The notes under the pieces are model-generated. The model was not told the origin of the DNA and did not search any database. It worked only from the letters and a program-made list of their open reading frames with translations. The translations under genes and the position numbers were made by a program. A DNA stretch of 64,000 nt from Liquorilactobacillus sicerae. Lineage in GTDB: Bacteria > Bacillota > Bacilli > Lactobacillales > Lactobacillaceae. This document shows positions 1-9,354 of the stretch, in pieces. The stretch is taken from positions 124,001 through 188,000 of the forward strand of contig NZ_JAHAVQ010000003.1 in assembly GCF_029916425.1 (NCBI RefSeq), in the 5' to 3' direction. Within the stretch, counting starts at the first letter, position 1. Every line of letters starts with the position of its first letter.

Positions 1-2546
1 AACTGTTTGAACCTTAGCTGATTAATAACTGTATCTGGTGAAGAAAATGGCAATTGGGCAATGATCAGCTGCTCTAGCCGATTTTGCGGCAAATCGATTC
101 CTTCCCAAAAAGTCCCCGTTCCCAGCAAAATCATCCCCGAGCCAAGCATAAAGTTTTTGATAATCTTTTCATTACTGCCAGTGATCCCTTGAGCTAAAAC
201 TTTGCGGGTCGCGGTCAGCGAAACATCTTGCAGTCGTTGATAAACTTGTTCCAACATATTTTGTGAATTAAAAAGGATCATCGTTTGTTTTCCAGGGGTC
301 ACTTGCAAAATCTTAATTATCACTTGACTAACATAAGCCGCATAAGTCGACTGTTGACGAGAAATATCTGGAGCATCACTAACCATCAAACCAATGGCCT
401 GATGCTGATAATCAAACATGCCTGGCAATTTAACAAATGGCGTTTTACTTGGCAGATCAAGCTGTTGACAGATAAACTGCTGCTGTTTGCCAGGTAGTGA
501 AAGCGTCGCCCCAACAAATAACAACTGGCTAAACCACTGATAAACTTTGGTTTGTAAAAAGCCTTGCATTTGAAAAGCACCAAAAATCACGTGCAAATGA
601 GCCGACTCGTGGGATAGCGGCAATTTCAGCCAAATAAACTCTGCTTGATCAAAATTCTCAATTTGCTGCAAATCAAAATTATTCCAAGCAGCCAATTGAT
701 CCAACAACTGTTTAAGCCAATCAAGAAATTCAATTAAAAAATTTTGGGCCGTTTTATCCAACCGCCGAGCTGCTTGAAATCGCGTCGTTAAATCTTCAAA
801 CTGAAAATAAAGGCTAGTCAACTGTTCAACAGCCGTTGCAACTGTTTTGAATTCACCAACATTTTCTTTAATAAAACCATAAGCTTGCTGCAAGGGTAGC
901 AGTTTTTCAAAAATTTTGGTCCCTTTTTCAATAATAACAAAACGTTCAATGATTTTTTCTCTAATTGCCCAGGTTCGATGATCTATTACTCGTAAGACTC
1001 GAATCATTTCATGAGCTAAAGCCGGGGACAAAATATTTTGGCTGATCAGATCTTTAAACGAAAATGCTGGCTGGGACTGGGCCATTACTAATAATGTATC
1101 ACTGCAAATCTTGACTTGATCAAAATCAATTTTCTGCCGACTAGCCATTAAAGCGTTCGGTGCTAAATGTTGAGCTTCATCAATTACCAAAATCCGTTCT
1201 TGACCAATTTGCTGCGCATGCTGCAATAAATAAGCATGATTGGTAATCAACAGATCAGCTTCAGCTAGATGCTGCCGCTGTCGTCTGAGAAAATCATATT
1301 CATAAAATGGATTAGCAGGATTCAAGCTTTCTAAACCGGTATGCCGAATTTGATCAAATAATGGATCTTGATATTTAGTCAAATGCAATTCATCAAGATC
1401 ACCAGTTTTACTTGTCAATAGCCAGACTAAGATCCGCAATTGCAACAAACGCGATTGTCCGCTTTGCAATTGCTTTAATGAAGCAGCAAATTTGGCTAAA
1501 CTCAAATAATGCCAGCTGCCCTTTAAAACAATTGCTGAAAAGTCAAACGGCAACAACTGCTGCAAAAGCGGTAAAACTCGATCGGCAATCTGAGTTTGTA
1601 AGGCGGTAGTCGCTGTACTGACGACACAACCGTTACTCTTGCTAGCTGCTAGTTGATACATGACTGGTACTAAATAGCCCAATGTCTTGCCTAAACCGGT
1701 TGGCGCCTCGATCAGTAAAGCTGCTTGGCTTTGATTTAACGCTCGATGAATTATATCCATCATTTCAGCTTGTGGCTGCCGCCATTCGATCAATCCAGTA
1801 AATAGTTGCTGTTTTTCAGTAGAACTTTGTGGATAATCCGCTGATCGTAATGAAACGCTTTGATAAGTATCGCGTCTGATCAACAGGTCATTAACTTTGA
1901 CTAAATAAGCTGGCAGTTGCTGCGATTGATGCCTTTTTTGCTGGTAAGCAGCCACAAATAGTTTACCAGTCTGACGCAAAAAAGAAGTCTGAAATTCTGC
2001 CAATGTTGCCAAAGTTTCAACTGGCAGCTGATCGATCCGTTTTTGTAACAATAGCAATAACTGGGCCGTTGCTAAAGCATCACTATCAGCTTGATGCGGA
2101 TGACGATGATCCAAATTAAGATAACTGCTCAGATAGCTTAGTTTAAAGCTGGGCAAAGTCGGCAATAAAACCTGCGCTAACTGAACCGTGTCAATTCCTT
2201 CAAGTTCCAAAGACGGATAGCCAATTCGCTCGAGCTCCTGATTTAAAAAGTTATAATCAAAATTGATACTGTGAGCAACAAAAACTGTATTTTGTAATAA
2301 TGAGTAGATAGTTGCTGCTAAGTCACTAAATAAAGGCGCTTTGTTTAATTGTGCCGGGGTAATCCCCGTCAGCTGCTGAATTTCAAGTGAAACTGAAGTC
2401 TGTGGATTGACCAAAGTATTGAACTTATTGATCACGCGGCGATTCTTTAAAAAGACACAGCTAAACTGAATCAACCTTCGCTGCCCATCTGCTTGGACTT
2501 CAGTCGTTTCAACATCAACAACTGCATAAATTTGTCCTGATTTCAT
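1..2546 (-). CDS. dinG: DinG-family exonuclease/helicase (3' end cut off)
   Basis: Reading the minus strand from ATG at 2544-2546 gives 848 uninterrupted codons to the window edge, so the C-terminus is missing. Residues 1 to about 165 are a DnaQ/PolC-type 3'-5' exonuclease domain (D11 and E13 in DVETT, then NFDYNFL and a HQADSDA motif III). A superfamily 2 helicase follows, with Walker A EAPTGLGKT at 280-288 and DEAQH at 456-460. The Firmicutes DinG family has this fused layout; in the related B. subtilis and S. aureus proteins the nuclease part is active and helicase activity varies. A GAAAGG ribosome site lies about 10 bases upstream. It diverges from the mevalonate operon. Its cellular role, repair of DNA with R-loops or stalled forks, is family inference. 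Confidence 0.93.
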   Translation of the reverse strand, partial: MKSGQIYAVVDVETTEVQADGQRRLIQFSCVFLKNRRVINKFNTLVNPQTSVSLEIQQLTGITPAQLNKAPLFSDLAATIYSLLQNTVFVAHSINFDYNFLNQELERIGYPSLELEGIDTVQLAQVLLPTLPSFKLSYLSSYLNLDHRHPHQADSDALATAQLLLLLQKRIDQLPVETLATLAEFQTSFLRQTGKLFVAAYQQKRHQSQQLPAYLVKVNDLLIRRDTYQSVSLRSADYPQSSTEKQQLFTGLIEWRQPQAEMMDIIHRALNQSQAALLIEAPTGLGKTLGYLVPVMYQLAASKSNGCVVSTATTALQTQIADRVLPLLQQLLPFDFSAIVLKGSWHYLSLAKFAASLKQLQSGQSRLLQLRILVWLLTSKTGDLDELHLTKYQDPLFDQIRHTGLESLNPANPFYEYDFLRRQRQHLAEADLLITNHAYLLQHAQQIGQERILVIDEAQHLAPNALMASRQKIDFDQVKICSDTLLVMAQSQPAFSFKDLISQNILSPALAHEMIRVLRVIDHRTWAIREKIIERFVIIEKGTKIFEKLLPLQQAYGFIKENVGEFKTVATAVEQLTSLYFQFEDLTTRFQAARRLDKTAQNFLIEFLDWLKQLLDQLAAWNNFDLQQIENFDQAEFIWLKLPLSHESAHLHVIFGAFQMQGFLQTKVYQWFSQLLFVGATLSLPGKQQQFICQQLDLPSKTPFVKLPGMFDYQHQAIGLMVSDAPDISRQQSTYAAYVSQVIIKILQVTPGKQTMILFNSQNMLEQVYQRLQDVSLTATRKVLAQGITGSNEKIIKNFMLGSGMILLGTGTFWEGIDLPQNRLEQLIIAQLPFSSPDTVINQLRFKQ

Positions 2547-2690
2547 AATGTATATGCCTTTCATTCAATATTCCAACTTTGATTTTAGCATAGTTTAGCT
2601 CAGCTTTAAAAATACTCCTGACAACTAATTATGACTAAGATTCAAATTATTAGTTAATTTAAATTTTAATAATTTAAAAGGTTATTGTAT

Positions 2691-2696
2691 TATAAT
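2691..2696 (+). promoter_or_regulatory. -10 element of the mevalonate operon promoter
   Basis: A perfect TATAAT stands 38 bases before the mvaK1 start in an AT-rich 178-base gap between divergent dinG and mvaK1. No good -35 hexamer sits 16-18 bases upstream (the sequence there is AATAAT), so the promoter assignment rests on the -10 alone. Nothing else is apparent in the gap. Confidence 0.45.
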
Positions 2697-2733
2697 AGGT
2701 GCTGTTAACAATTAAAAAAGGAGTTTGTTAAAT

Positions 2734-3696
2734 TTGATCTCCACGAATCAGAAAAATGGTTTTGGAAAGAGCCATGCAAAAATAATTTTAATTGGCGAGC
2801 ATTCCGTTGTATATGGTCAGCCAGCAATTGCTTTGCCGCTTTCAGCTGTAAAAACTCAAGTAACGATCACAGCAAATAGAACTGACAAGCAGACCATTGA
2901 CTGTCGCTATTTTTCGGGCCTGATAACAAATTTACCGACAAATATGACCGGATTGCAGCATTTAATTACTTATATCCTGGCTAAAATCATCCAACCAGTA
3001 AGCGGCTTTAAAATTACGATCCGCAGCCAATTACCAGAAGAACGGGGCATGGGATCGTCAGCTGCGACAGCTGTCGCAACTATTCGGGCGTTGTTTGATT
3101 TTTTCAAACTACCATTAAGCCATCAGCAGTTGCTGCGTTTAGCTAATATTGAAGAAGTTGATACTCATGGCAATCCCAGCGGCCTCGATGCAGCTACTTC
3201 CGCAAGTTCAACTCCTATCTGGATGATCAAAAACAAAGAATTGCTCCCAATTCCGATCCACCTTGATGCTTGCTTATTGATCTGTGATAGTGGCGTCAAA
3301 GGCAAGACGAGTGAAGCAGTCGCAGAAGTCAAAGAACGTTTGGAACTCCAGCCGATCCCCACGACCCAAGCATTAAACAACTTGGGAAAGCTTGCCATTT
3401 TAGCTAGAAAACAATTAACTCAAAATGATTCAGCTGCACTTGGAAAAACATTTAACCAAGCACAAGCTGACCTAAAATCACTTGGTGTCAGCAGTCCACG
3501 TTTAGATTCGTTGATTGCCCAAAGCTTAAAGCTTGGCTCATTGGGCAGTAAATTGACTGGCGGTGGCCGTGGCGGCTGTTTTATTTGTTTAATGCCAAAT
3601 CGAACCAGCGCTGAACAAGCTGCAATCGAGCTTAAAAAAGCTGGTGTAACCGCTACTTGGATTCAGCCATTATCTGTTGAGGAGGAACTTGAATGA
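2734..3696 (+). CDS. mvaK1: Mevalonate kinase
   Basis: ATP-dependent phosphorylation of mevalonate to 5-phosphomevalonate, cytosolic, first kinase of the lower mevalonate pathway. GHMP-kinase features: N-terminal KIILIGEHSVVYG near residue 17, the ATP loop PEERGMGSSAATAVA near 101-115, and C-terminal KLTGGGRGGC near 274. Length 320 aa fits the family. The frame is open from a TTG at 2725, but AAGGAG at 2718-2723 is too close to that codon. The TTG at 2734 is 10 bases from it and is preferred. The stop overlaps the mvaD start (ATGA at 3693), so the two are translationally coupled. First gene of mvaK1-mvaD-mvaK2-fni. Confidence 0.95.
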   Translation: MISTNQKNGFGKSHAKIILIGEHSVVYGQPAIALPLSAVKTQVTITANRTDKQTIDCRYFSGLITNLPTNMTGLQHLITYILAKIIQPVSGFKITIRSQLPEERGMGSSAATAVATIRALFDFFKLPLSHQQLLRLANIEEVDTHGNPSGLDAATSASSTPIWMIKNKELLPIPIHLDACLLICDSGVKGKTSEAVAEVKERLELQPIPTTQALNNLGKLAILARKQLTQNDSAALGKTFNQAQADLKSLGVSSPRLDSLIAQSLKLGSLGSKLTGGGRGGCFICLMPNRTSAEQAAIELKKAGVTATWIQPLSVEEELE

Positions 3697-4670
3697 CCGT
3701 CCAGCAAGCTAGTGCACGTGCACATACAAACATTGCTTTGATCAAGTATTGGGGAAAAAAAGATCAACAACTAATTTTGCCAATGAATGGCAGTCTTTCA
3801 CTGACACTTGATCATTTTTATACTGACACAACTGTTATTTTTGATTCGAGTTTAAAAGCTGATCAGTTCTGGCTTGATGATCAAAAACATGACGCAGCTA
3901 AAATCAGTCAATTTTTAGACTTAGTTCGGCAACATAGTACGCAAAGATTTTTTGCACAAGTTAAATCTTATAATCACGTACCTAATGCAGCTGGCTTGGC
4001 TTCTTCAGCTTCAGCTTTTGCAGCTTTGGCGTTAGCTGCTAGCCAAGCTGCTGGTTTGAATTTATCACGTCAAGCCTTATCACGTTTGGCACGGCGTGGA
4101 TCTGGTTCAGCTACACGCTCGATTTATGGAGGCTTTGCTGAATGGCTGCCTGGAACGACCGATGAAGATTCCTATGCTGTCCCACTGCAAGAATACGTTG
4201 ACTGGGATATCGAAATGATTGCCGTGATAATCAATCGCCAGCAAAAAAAAATTTCTAGTCGCCAAGGAATGGAACGGGTTGTGGAAACTTCGCCATATTA
4301 TCCGGCATGGGTTAAAAGCACGCAAGCAGATCTTCTAGCAGCTAAAAAAGCCATCCAAGGCCATGATTTAGCTACCCTTGGAGAACTAGCAGAATCGAAC
4401 GCTTTAAAGATGCACGCATTAAACTTAAGCGCCAAACCACCATTCTCTTATTTTGAACCTCAAAGTCTAGTTGCCATGCGTTTAGTTGAAAAGTTGCGTG
4501 CAAGGGGTATTTGCTGTTATTATACATTAGATGCCGGTCCAAACGTTAAGGTGATTTGTGCTCACCAAGACAGCCAAATCATCAAAAAAACACTTCAATC
4601 CGTCTTTGCTCCTGATCAGCTGATTGAAGTATTCCCAGGACCTGGTGTTCAATTAATTAATGAGAAATAA
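3693..4670 (+). CDS. mvaD: Diphosphomevalonate decarboxylase
   Basis: Catalyses ATP-dependent decarboxylation of mevalonate diphosphate to isopentenyl diphosphate. The 325-aa protein has the family N-terminus with NIALIKYWGK near residue 13, where the lysine contacts substrate. The GHMP phosphate loop NAAGLASSASAFAAL lies near 98-112, and SGSATRS near 136. Start ATG at 3693 overlaps the mvaK1 stop and follows GAGGAACTTGA, a good ribosome site. Although it acts last of the three ATP-using enzymes, it is second in the operon, the usual order in lactic acid bacteria and staphylococci. Confidence 0.96.
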   Translation: MTVQQASARAHTNIALIKYWGKKDQQLILPMNGSLSLTLDHFYTDTTVIFDSSLKADQFWLDDQKHDAAKISQFLDLVRQHSTQRFFAQVKSYNHVPNAAGLASSASAFAALALAASQAAGLNLSRQALSRLARRGSGSATRSIYGGFAEWLPGTTDEDSYAVPLQEYVDWDIEMIAVIINRQQKKISSRQGMERVVETSPYYPAWVKSTQADLLAAKKAIQGHDLATLGELAESNALKMHALNLSAKPPFSYFEPQSLVAMRLVEKLRARGICCYYTLDAGPNVKVICAHQDSQIIKKTLQSVFAPDQLIEVFPGPGVQLINEK

Positions 4671-4695
4671 ATATTTGTCGAAGGGACATGATTTT

Positions 4696-5769
4696 TTGAT
4701 TACGGTCAAAGCTCCGGGGAAACTCTATATTGCTGGTGAATACGCCGTTGTTGAAGCTGGCTACCCCGCTATCTTGGTAGCATTGAACCAATTTGTGACG
4801 GTAACTGTCCAAGAAAGTTCTGACTATGGTTCAATTCATTCTAAACAGTACCAAGAAAATTCGCTTTATTGGAAACGGGAAGGAAATAACATGGTCTTTG
4901 ATAACCGTGACAATCCGTTTCATTATATTCTGTCGGCAATTCGCTTAACAGAAAATTATGCTCAATCACTTGGCAAACAGATGAGATGCTACCATCTTAG
5001 AATTGATAGTGATTTGGACAGCCCAGATGGAAAAAAATACGGTCTTGGCAGCTCAGCGGCGGTAACCGTTGCAACAATCAAGGCTTTATGTCAATTTTAT
5101 CGTTTATCCATGGATAAAGATCAATTATTCAAACTAGCAGCAATTGCTCATTTGGATATCCAGGGAAATGGTTCTTTGGGTGACATTGCCGCCAGTGTCT
5201 ATGGTGGCTGGATTGCTTATCGTTCTTTCGATCGCCAATGGTTGAAAATGGCCCGTCGTCAGCATTCACTTGCAGAGCTAATCGATTTAACCTGGCCGGA
5301 CTTGCGAATTGAATTGCTGACGCCACCAGCTTCATTGAAATTATTGATTGGTTGGACTGGCTCACCAGCATCGACTTCTCATTTGGTCGATGCTGTTGGT
5401 TTAAAAATGTCAAATCAACGCCAAGATTACCAGCACTTTCTAACCGAAAGCAAAGCTTGTATTAAACGAATGATCACCGGTTTCCACCGCGGAAGTCTCA
5501 CAATCATTCAAAAAGAAATTCGTTATAATCGCAAAGTATTGCAGGCTTTAAGTGATTTGAGTGGGGTGCAGATTGAAACGTCACTGCTGCATCAATTGTG
5601 TGAAACTGCTGAAGTTAATCACGGCGCAGCTAAGACTTCTGGAGCTGGTGGCGGCGATTGTGGAATTGTATTGATCGATCGACAAATCAATATCCAAAAT
5701 TTATTAGCTGCTTGGCAAAAAGCTGGGATCGATCAACTTGATCTGCACGTTCATCACGTACTTGATTGA
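4696..5769 (+). CDS. mvaK2: Phosphomevalonate kinase
   Basis: Phosphorylates 5-phosphomevalonate to the diphosphate. GHMP signatures: APGKLYIAGEYAVVE at the N-terminus, KKYGLGSSAAVTVATIKA for ATP, and KTSGAGGGDCG near the C-terminus. The frame is open from ATG 4660, which would overlap mvaD by 11 bases and add an extension without homology features. The ribosome site AAGGGA at 4681-4686, nine bases before TTG 4696, points to the shorter product (357 aa) beginning MITVKAPGK, which matches how the family starts. Gap to mvaD is then 25 bases. The stop overlaps the upstream open frame of fni. Confidence 0.94.
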   Translation: MITVKAPGKLYIAGEYAVVEAGYPAILVALNQFVTVTVQESSDYGSIHSKQYQENSLYWKREGNNMVFDNRDNPFHYILSAIRLTENYAQSLGKQMRCYHLRIDSDLDSPDGKKYGLGSSAAVTVATIKALCQFYRLSMDKDQLFKLAAIAHLDIQGNGSLGDIAASVYGGWIAYRSFDRQWLKMARRQHSLAELIDLTWPDLRIELLTPPASLKLLIGWTGSPASTSHLVDAVGLKMSNQRQDYQHFLTESKACIKRMITGFHRGSLTIIQKEIRYNRKVLQALSDLSGVQIETSLLHQLCETAEVNHGAAKTSGAGGGDCGIVLIDRQINIQNLLAAWQKAGIDQLDLHVHHVLD

Positions 5770-5792
5770 TTTTTAGAAAGGATTGGCGTCCG

Positions 5793-6830
5793 GTGGATAA
5801 ACAACATTCTCATCGCAAAGACGAACATGTTTTTTTAGCTGAAAAGTTTTATCAGTCACAAGCTCAAAATGGATTGGCAGGTATTCGCCTCCTACCAACT
5901 AACATGCCGGAAGTTTCCAGAAGTGAAGTTGCGCTGACGACCACTTTGGCTGGGAAAAAAATCAAGGTTCCTTTCTTTATCAATGCCATGTCGGGTGGTA
6001 GCTTGGAAACTGGTAAATTAAATGCCCAATTAGCTGAAGTTGCAGCTGCCACTGGTATCCCAATGGCAACCGGATCACAAAGCATTGCCATCAAATACCC
6101 TGAGCTAACGCCAACTTTTTCAATCGTTCGCCAAAAAATCCCTCAGGGAATCGTAATCGGCAACTTAGGAGCCAGCCATGAACTAGCCGCCGCTCAAAAA
6201 GCTGTGACGATGTTGCAAGCTGACATCTTGGAAATCCATTTGAATGCTGCCCAAGAATTAGTTATGCCTGAAGGAGATCGTTCATTTTACTGGGAAAAAA
6301 ATTTGCAGGAAATCATCAAGCAGTTAAGTGTACCGGTTCTCGTTAAGGAAGTTGGCTTTGGTATTCGACCGACAACTTTTAAACAATTGAAAAAACTTGG
6401 TGTCAAATATGTCGATTTGTCCGGTCGAGGCGGGACAAATTTTGCGCAAATTGAAAACCAGCGGCGCCCAGATAAGGGCTTTGACTTACTAAACAATTTT
6501 GGCTTGACGACAGCGGAAACTTTGCTTGCAAGTCAGGCTTATGCTACTGATTTTTCTTTTACCGCTTCTGGAGGAATCAGAACGGCACTGGATATTGTCA
6601 AGTGTCTCGTCTTAGGTGCTGACAATGTTGGAATTTCCGGCCTTTTTTTGCACACAATGATCAAAAAAGGCGTTAGTGGTTCAATTGAACTGATTGAGCA
6701 GTTAAAGTCTCAGTTGCGTTCATTAATGACTTTACTAGGTTGCCGCACAATTACAGATTTAAAACAAGTTCCCTATGTCCTTTCAGTTGACTTAGAAAAC
6801 TTTCAGCAACAAATTCAATCCAAAATATAA
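5793..6830 (+). CDS. fni: Type II isopentenyl-diphosphate isomerase (FMN)
   Basis: Interconverts IPP and DMAPP with reduced FMN, completing the isoprenoid precursor set. It is a TIM barrel unrelated to type I Idi. Seen: N-terminal RKDEH near residue 8, NAMSGGS near 68, QNAAQE-like HLNAAQELVMPEGDR near 150, SGRGGTNFAQIE near 211, and the FMN phosphate motif ASGGIRTALDI near 258. The frame opens at TTG 5766, but AGAAAGGA at 5775-5782 sits 10 bases before GTG 5793, giving 345 aa, the usual size. Last gene of the mevalonate operon, followed at once by a strong terminator. Confidence 0.94.
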   Translation: MDKQHSHRKDEHVFLAEKFYQSQAQNGLAGIRLLPTNMPEVSRSEVALTTTLAGKKIKVPFFINAMSGGSLETGKLNAQLAEVAAATGIPMATGSQSIAIKYPELTPTFSIVRQKIPQGIVIGNLGASHELAAAQKAVTMLQADILEIHLNAAQELVMPEGDRSFYWEKNLQEIIKQLSVPVLVKEVGFGIRPTTFKQLKKLGVKYVDLSGRGGTNFAQIENQRRPDKGFDLLNNFGLTTAETLLASQAYATDFSFTASGGIRTALDIVKCLVLGADNVGISGLFLHTMIKKGVSGSIELIEQLKSQLRSLMTLLGCRTITDLKQVPYVLSVDLENFQQQIQSKI

Positions 6831-6841
6831 TTAAAAAATCA

Positions 6842-6877
6842 ACGAGCGACTAGAAAAACTTTCTTCTAGTCGCTCGT
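6842..6877. terminator. Rho-independent terminator, probably bidirectional
   Basis: A perfect 14-bp stem (ACGAGCGACTAGAA paired with TTCTAGTCGCTCGT) with an 8-base loop. It lies between the convergent ends of fni (plus) and the oxidoreductase gene (minus). A-rich sequence on the left and T-rich on the right suit both directions. Confidence 0.85.
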
Positions 6878-6893
6878 TTAGTAACAAAAATTA

Positions 6894-7835
6894 TTAATCA
6901 AAGCTAATTATGATTTTACCCGTAGCATGCTTAGTTTCACTTAACTCATGAGCAGTTATCAAATTGCTCAGTGAAAACGGCAAAACTTTACCAATCTGTG
7001 ATTTGACAACCCCCTTTGCCATTAGCTGGGCAATTTTTTGCAATTGCTGACCATCTGGACGCAACCAAATTGATTTAAATTCAACCTGACTTTGAGCTGC
7101 TCGTTTAGCGCTTTGTTTCGCCTCGCCAGCAATTGAAATCAACTTACCACCGTTTTTTAACCAGTCAAAGGCCGCCAGCTGATTTTGACCGCCTAAAGTA
7201 TCAAAAACCAGATCAAAATCTTTTAGCCGAGCAAGTTCTGCTGGTTGGTGATAATCAATAACTTGATCAGCTCCCAAACTTTTCAACAAATCAGCATGTT
7301 GCTGACTGGCTGTTGTCCAAACTTTTGCACCGTAAGCTTTCGCAAATTGAATTGCATAACTGCCAACACCGCCAGCTCCAGCTTGAATCAAAACTTTTTG
7401 ACCCGCTGTCAATTTACCATGTTCAAACAAAGCTTGCCAAGCTGTTAACCCAGCTAACGGCACGGCAGCAGCCTCAATAAAGGAAACATTTTTTGGCTTG
7501 CGAGCTAGTAAGGCTTGATCGACTAGCGTGTATTCGGCAGCTGTCCCTCGAGGTGTCGTTGCTGGTCGAGCCAAAACTTGATCACCAACTTTCCAAGTTG
7601 TGACTTGTTTGCCGACATCGGTAATGACACCAGCTGCATCCCAACCAACAACAATTGGAAATTTCCAAGCAAACATTTTTTGTAAGTAGCCTTGACGAGT
7701 CTTCCAATCAATTGGATTGATTGAAGTGGCTTTGAGCTTTACTACCACCTGTTTGTCGCCTGGCTGTGGCATTGGCAAATCAATCATTTGTAATTCCTGC
7801 GCTGATCCATAATGATAAAACCCAATTGCTTTCAT
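6894..7835 (-). CDS. Zinc-independent MDR-family NADP-dependent alcohol dehydrogenase/quinone oxidoreductase
   Basis: A 313-aa medium-chain dehydrogenase/reductase. An N-terminal GroES-like fold (KAIGFYHYG) is followed by a Rossmann domain with GAGGVGSYAIQFAKAYGAKV near residue 144. The Cys/His zinc ligands of true alcohol dehydrogenases are absent, placing it with quinone oxidoreductases and related enzymes (COG0604). The physiological substrate cannot be read from sequence. An ATG at 7848-7850 is in frame, but GGAGG at 7843-7847 sits just before ATG 7833-7835, so the shorter form is chosen. It appears to be a single-gene unit ending at the shared terminator 6842-6877. Confidence 0.85.
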   Translation of the reverse strand: MKAIGFYHYGSAQELQMIDLPMPQPGDKQVVVKLKATSINPIDWKTRQGYLQKMFAWKFPIVVGWDAAGVITDVGKQVTTWKVGDQVLARPATTPRGTAAEYTLVDQALLARKPKNVSFIEAAAVPLAGLTAWQALFEHGKLTAGQKVLIQAGAGGVGSYAIQFAKAYGAKVWTTASQQHADLLKSLGADQVIDYHQPAELARLKDFDLVFDTLGGQNQLAAFDWLKNGGKLISIAGEAKQSAKRAAQSQVEFKSIWLRPDGQQLQKIAQLMAKGVVKSQIGKVLPFSLSNLITAHELSETKHATGKIIISFD

Positions 7836-7965
7836 GAAAACATCCTCCATTTATTAAAAGTAAGCATATTATTTAAGATAACATATTTGACCAACAATCA
7901 CTAATAAGATGACTTATTTGGCAACTCTTATGCAAAAAGATGGAATTAAAACTTCATCTTAAAAA

Positions 7966-9354
7966 TTATCGTTGACCATAGCGCAAGCGCAAACCCTTGG
8001 GAAAATAATTTTTCAAAACCTGATTGGTAACTTTGCCAAAACTAAAAGCCTTTTGCTGGCAAGTCAGCAAGTACCAGCCATTTTTTTTAGCAATTGACGA
8101 TAGTTGCAGGGGGTGTCCTTGAACATATTGATTCCACTGATCGCTGGACAATTCGATCACCCGCTGACAAAGCGTTGGATCCAAACTCAAAGCGAAACCA
8201 TAAGCTGGCTCAAAACGTTTCTTTTTAAAGACCCCCAGCTCTAAGCCTGGTCGAACAACTCGTAAGCCAGTCAGGTCCGGCCAATGGGGTTTTACATAAT
8301 AAAGTTTATCATTTAAGACCCGCAAATCTGCAAACTCGAATAACTGCCGACCAAATTGCAATTGGCAAAATTCCTGCCAATAGCCCCGTTCGCTTGGATT
8401 TAAGACGCGGAAAAATTGATTAAACCTTTTTTTAGACTTTTTTGGTTTCTGTGTTGACTGTGGTCGCATATCCTGAAACTTGGCAATAAAATGTCCCTCT
8501 CCTTGAAAATGATGAGGAAACAGCCGAATTGTTTTGGTCAATTCAGCGCGACCATCGGCAAATTCAGGTCGACCGCTATCCATACCAGAATATTTCTTCA
8601 AAGGTAACAATTTCAAAGTCGGATACTCAGCTAATAACCAAGCGACAATCTGTTCATCTTCTTCGGGAGCAAAAGTACAAGTCGAATAGATCAGCTGACC
8701 ACCTGGCTTCAGCATTTGCCAAGCACTCTTTAAAATCTCACGCTGCCGGTTAGCACACTCACGCGGATAACCGGGTGACCAGTAAGTAATCGCACTTGGA
8801 TCCTTGCGAAACATTCCTTCACCTGAACAAGGTGCATCAACTAAAACTTTATCAAAAAATTCTTTAAATTTTTTTGCTAATTTAGCTGGCTGTTCGTTAA
8901 GGATCTGCACATTAGTCGCACCGGTCCGCTCGAGATTCTCCGCTAAAACCCTTGCCCGCTTCGCATCGATCTCATTGGCAACTAATAATCCTTGCCCTTG
9001 CAGCTTACCAGCTAGCTGCGTCGACTTGCCACCCGGAGCAGCACAAAGATCCAAGATCCGCTCGCCTGGTTGAACAGCAGCCACTTCAGCAACATACATT
9101 GCGCTCGGCTCTTGACTGTAAAGATAACCCGTTTGATGTTCAAGTGAACGACCAGAGACTGCCCCTAAATAACCAGTTGCAACATAAGCTAACGGCTGAC
9201 TTAAATCAATCTTCACTTGCTTAAAATTCGGTTTGAGTGGATTTAGCCGAAAGCCCTTTTGAACTTTTAGAGTTTGCAGACTCGTTAAAAAAGCAGTTGC
9301 TTCTTCACCAAGCAGCTGCTGATACTTTTCAATAAACTTAACTGGTAAATTCAA
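7966..9354 (-). CDS. rsmF: 16S rRNA (cytosine-C5) methyltransferase, RsmF family
   Basis: SAM-dependent RNA m5C methyltransferase of the NOL1/NOP2/Sun family. SAM-binding DLCAAPGGKSTQLAGKL lies near residues 101-117. The catalytic cysteines are in VDAPCSGEGMFRKD near 171 and YSTCTFAPEEDE near 221. The roughly 170-residue C-terminal region resembles the PUA-like part of RsmF (YebU) rather than RsmB, which carries an N-terminal NusB-like domain. At 462 aa it is close to family size. Its ATG overlaps the stop of the upstream membrane-protein gene by 4 bases. It is the last gene of a four-gene minus-strand operon. Confidence 0.9.
   Translation of the reverse strand: MNLPVKFIEKYQQLLGEEATAFLTSLQTLKVQKGFRLNPLKPNFKQVKIDLSQPLAYVATGYLGAVSGRSLEHQTGYLYSQEPSAMYVAEVAAVQPGERILDLCAAPGGKSTQLAGKLQGQGLLVANEIDAKRARVLAENLERTGATNVQILNEQPAKLAKKFKEFFDKVLVDAPCSGEGMFRKDPSAITYWSPGYPRECANRQREILKSAWQMLKPGGQLIYSTCTFAPEEDEQIVAWLLAEYPTLKLLPLKKYSGMDSGRPEFADGRAELTKTIRLFPHHFQGEGHFIAKFQDMRPQSTQKPKKSKKRFNQFFRVLNPSERGYWQEFCQLQFGRQLFEFADLRVLNDKLYYVKPHWPDLTGLRVVRPGLELGVFKKKRFEPAYGFALSLDPTLCQRVIELSSDQWNQYVQGHPLQLSSIAKKNGWYLLTCQQKAFSFGKVTNQVLKNYFPKGLRLRYGQR

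Noticed and set aside
1412-1609. 65-codon plus-strand frame inside dinG
   Set aside because: It lies opposite a continuous, motif-rich helicase frame; shadow frame without ribosome site.
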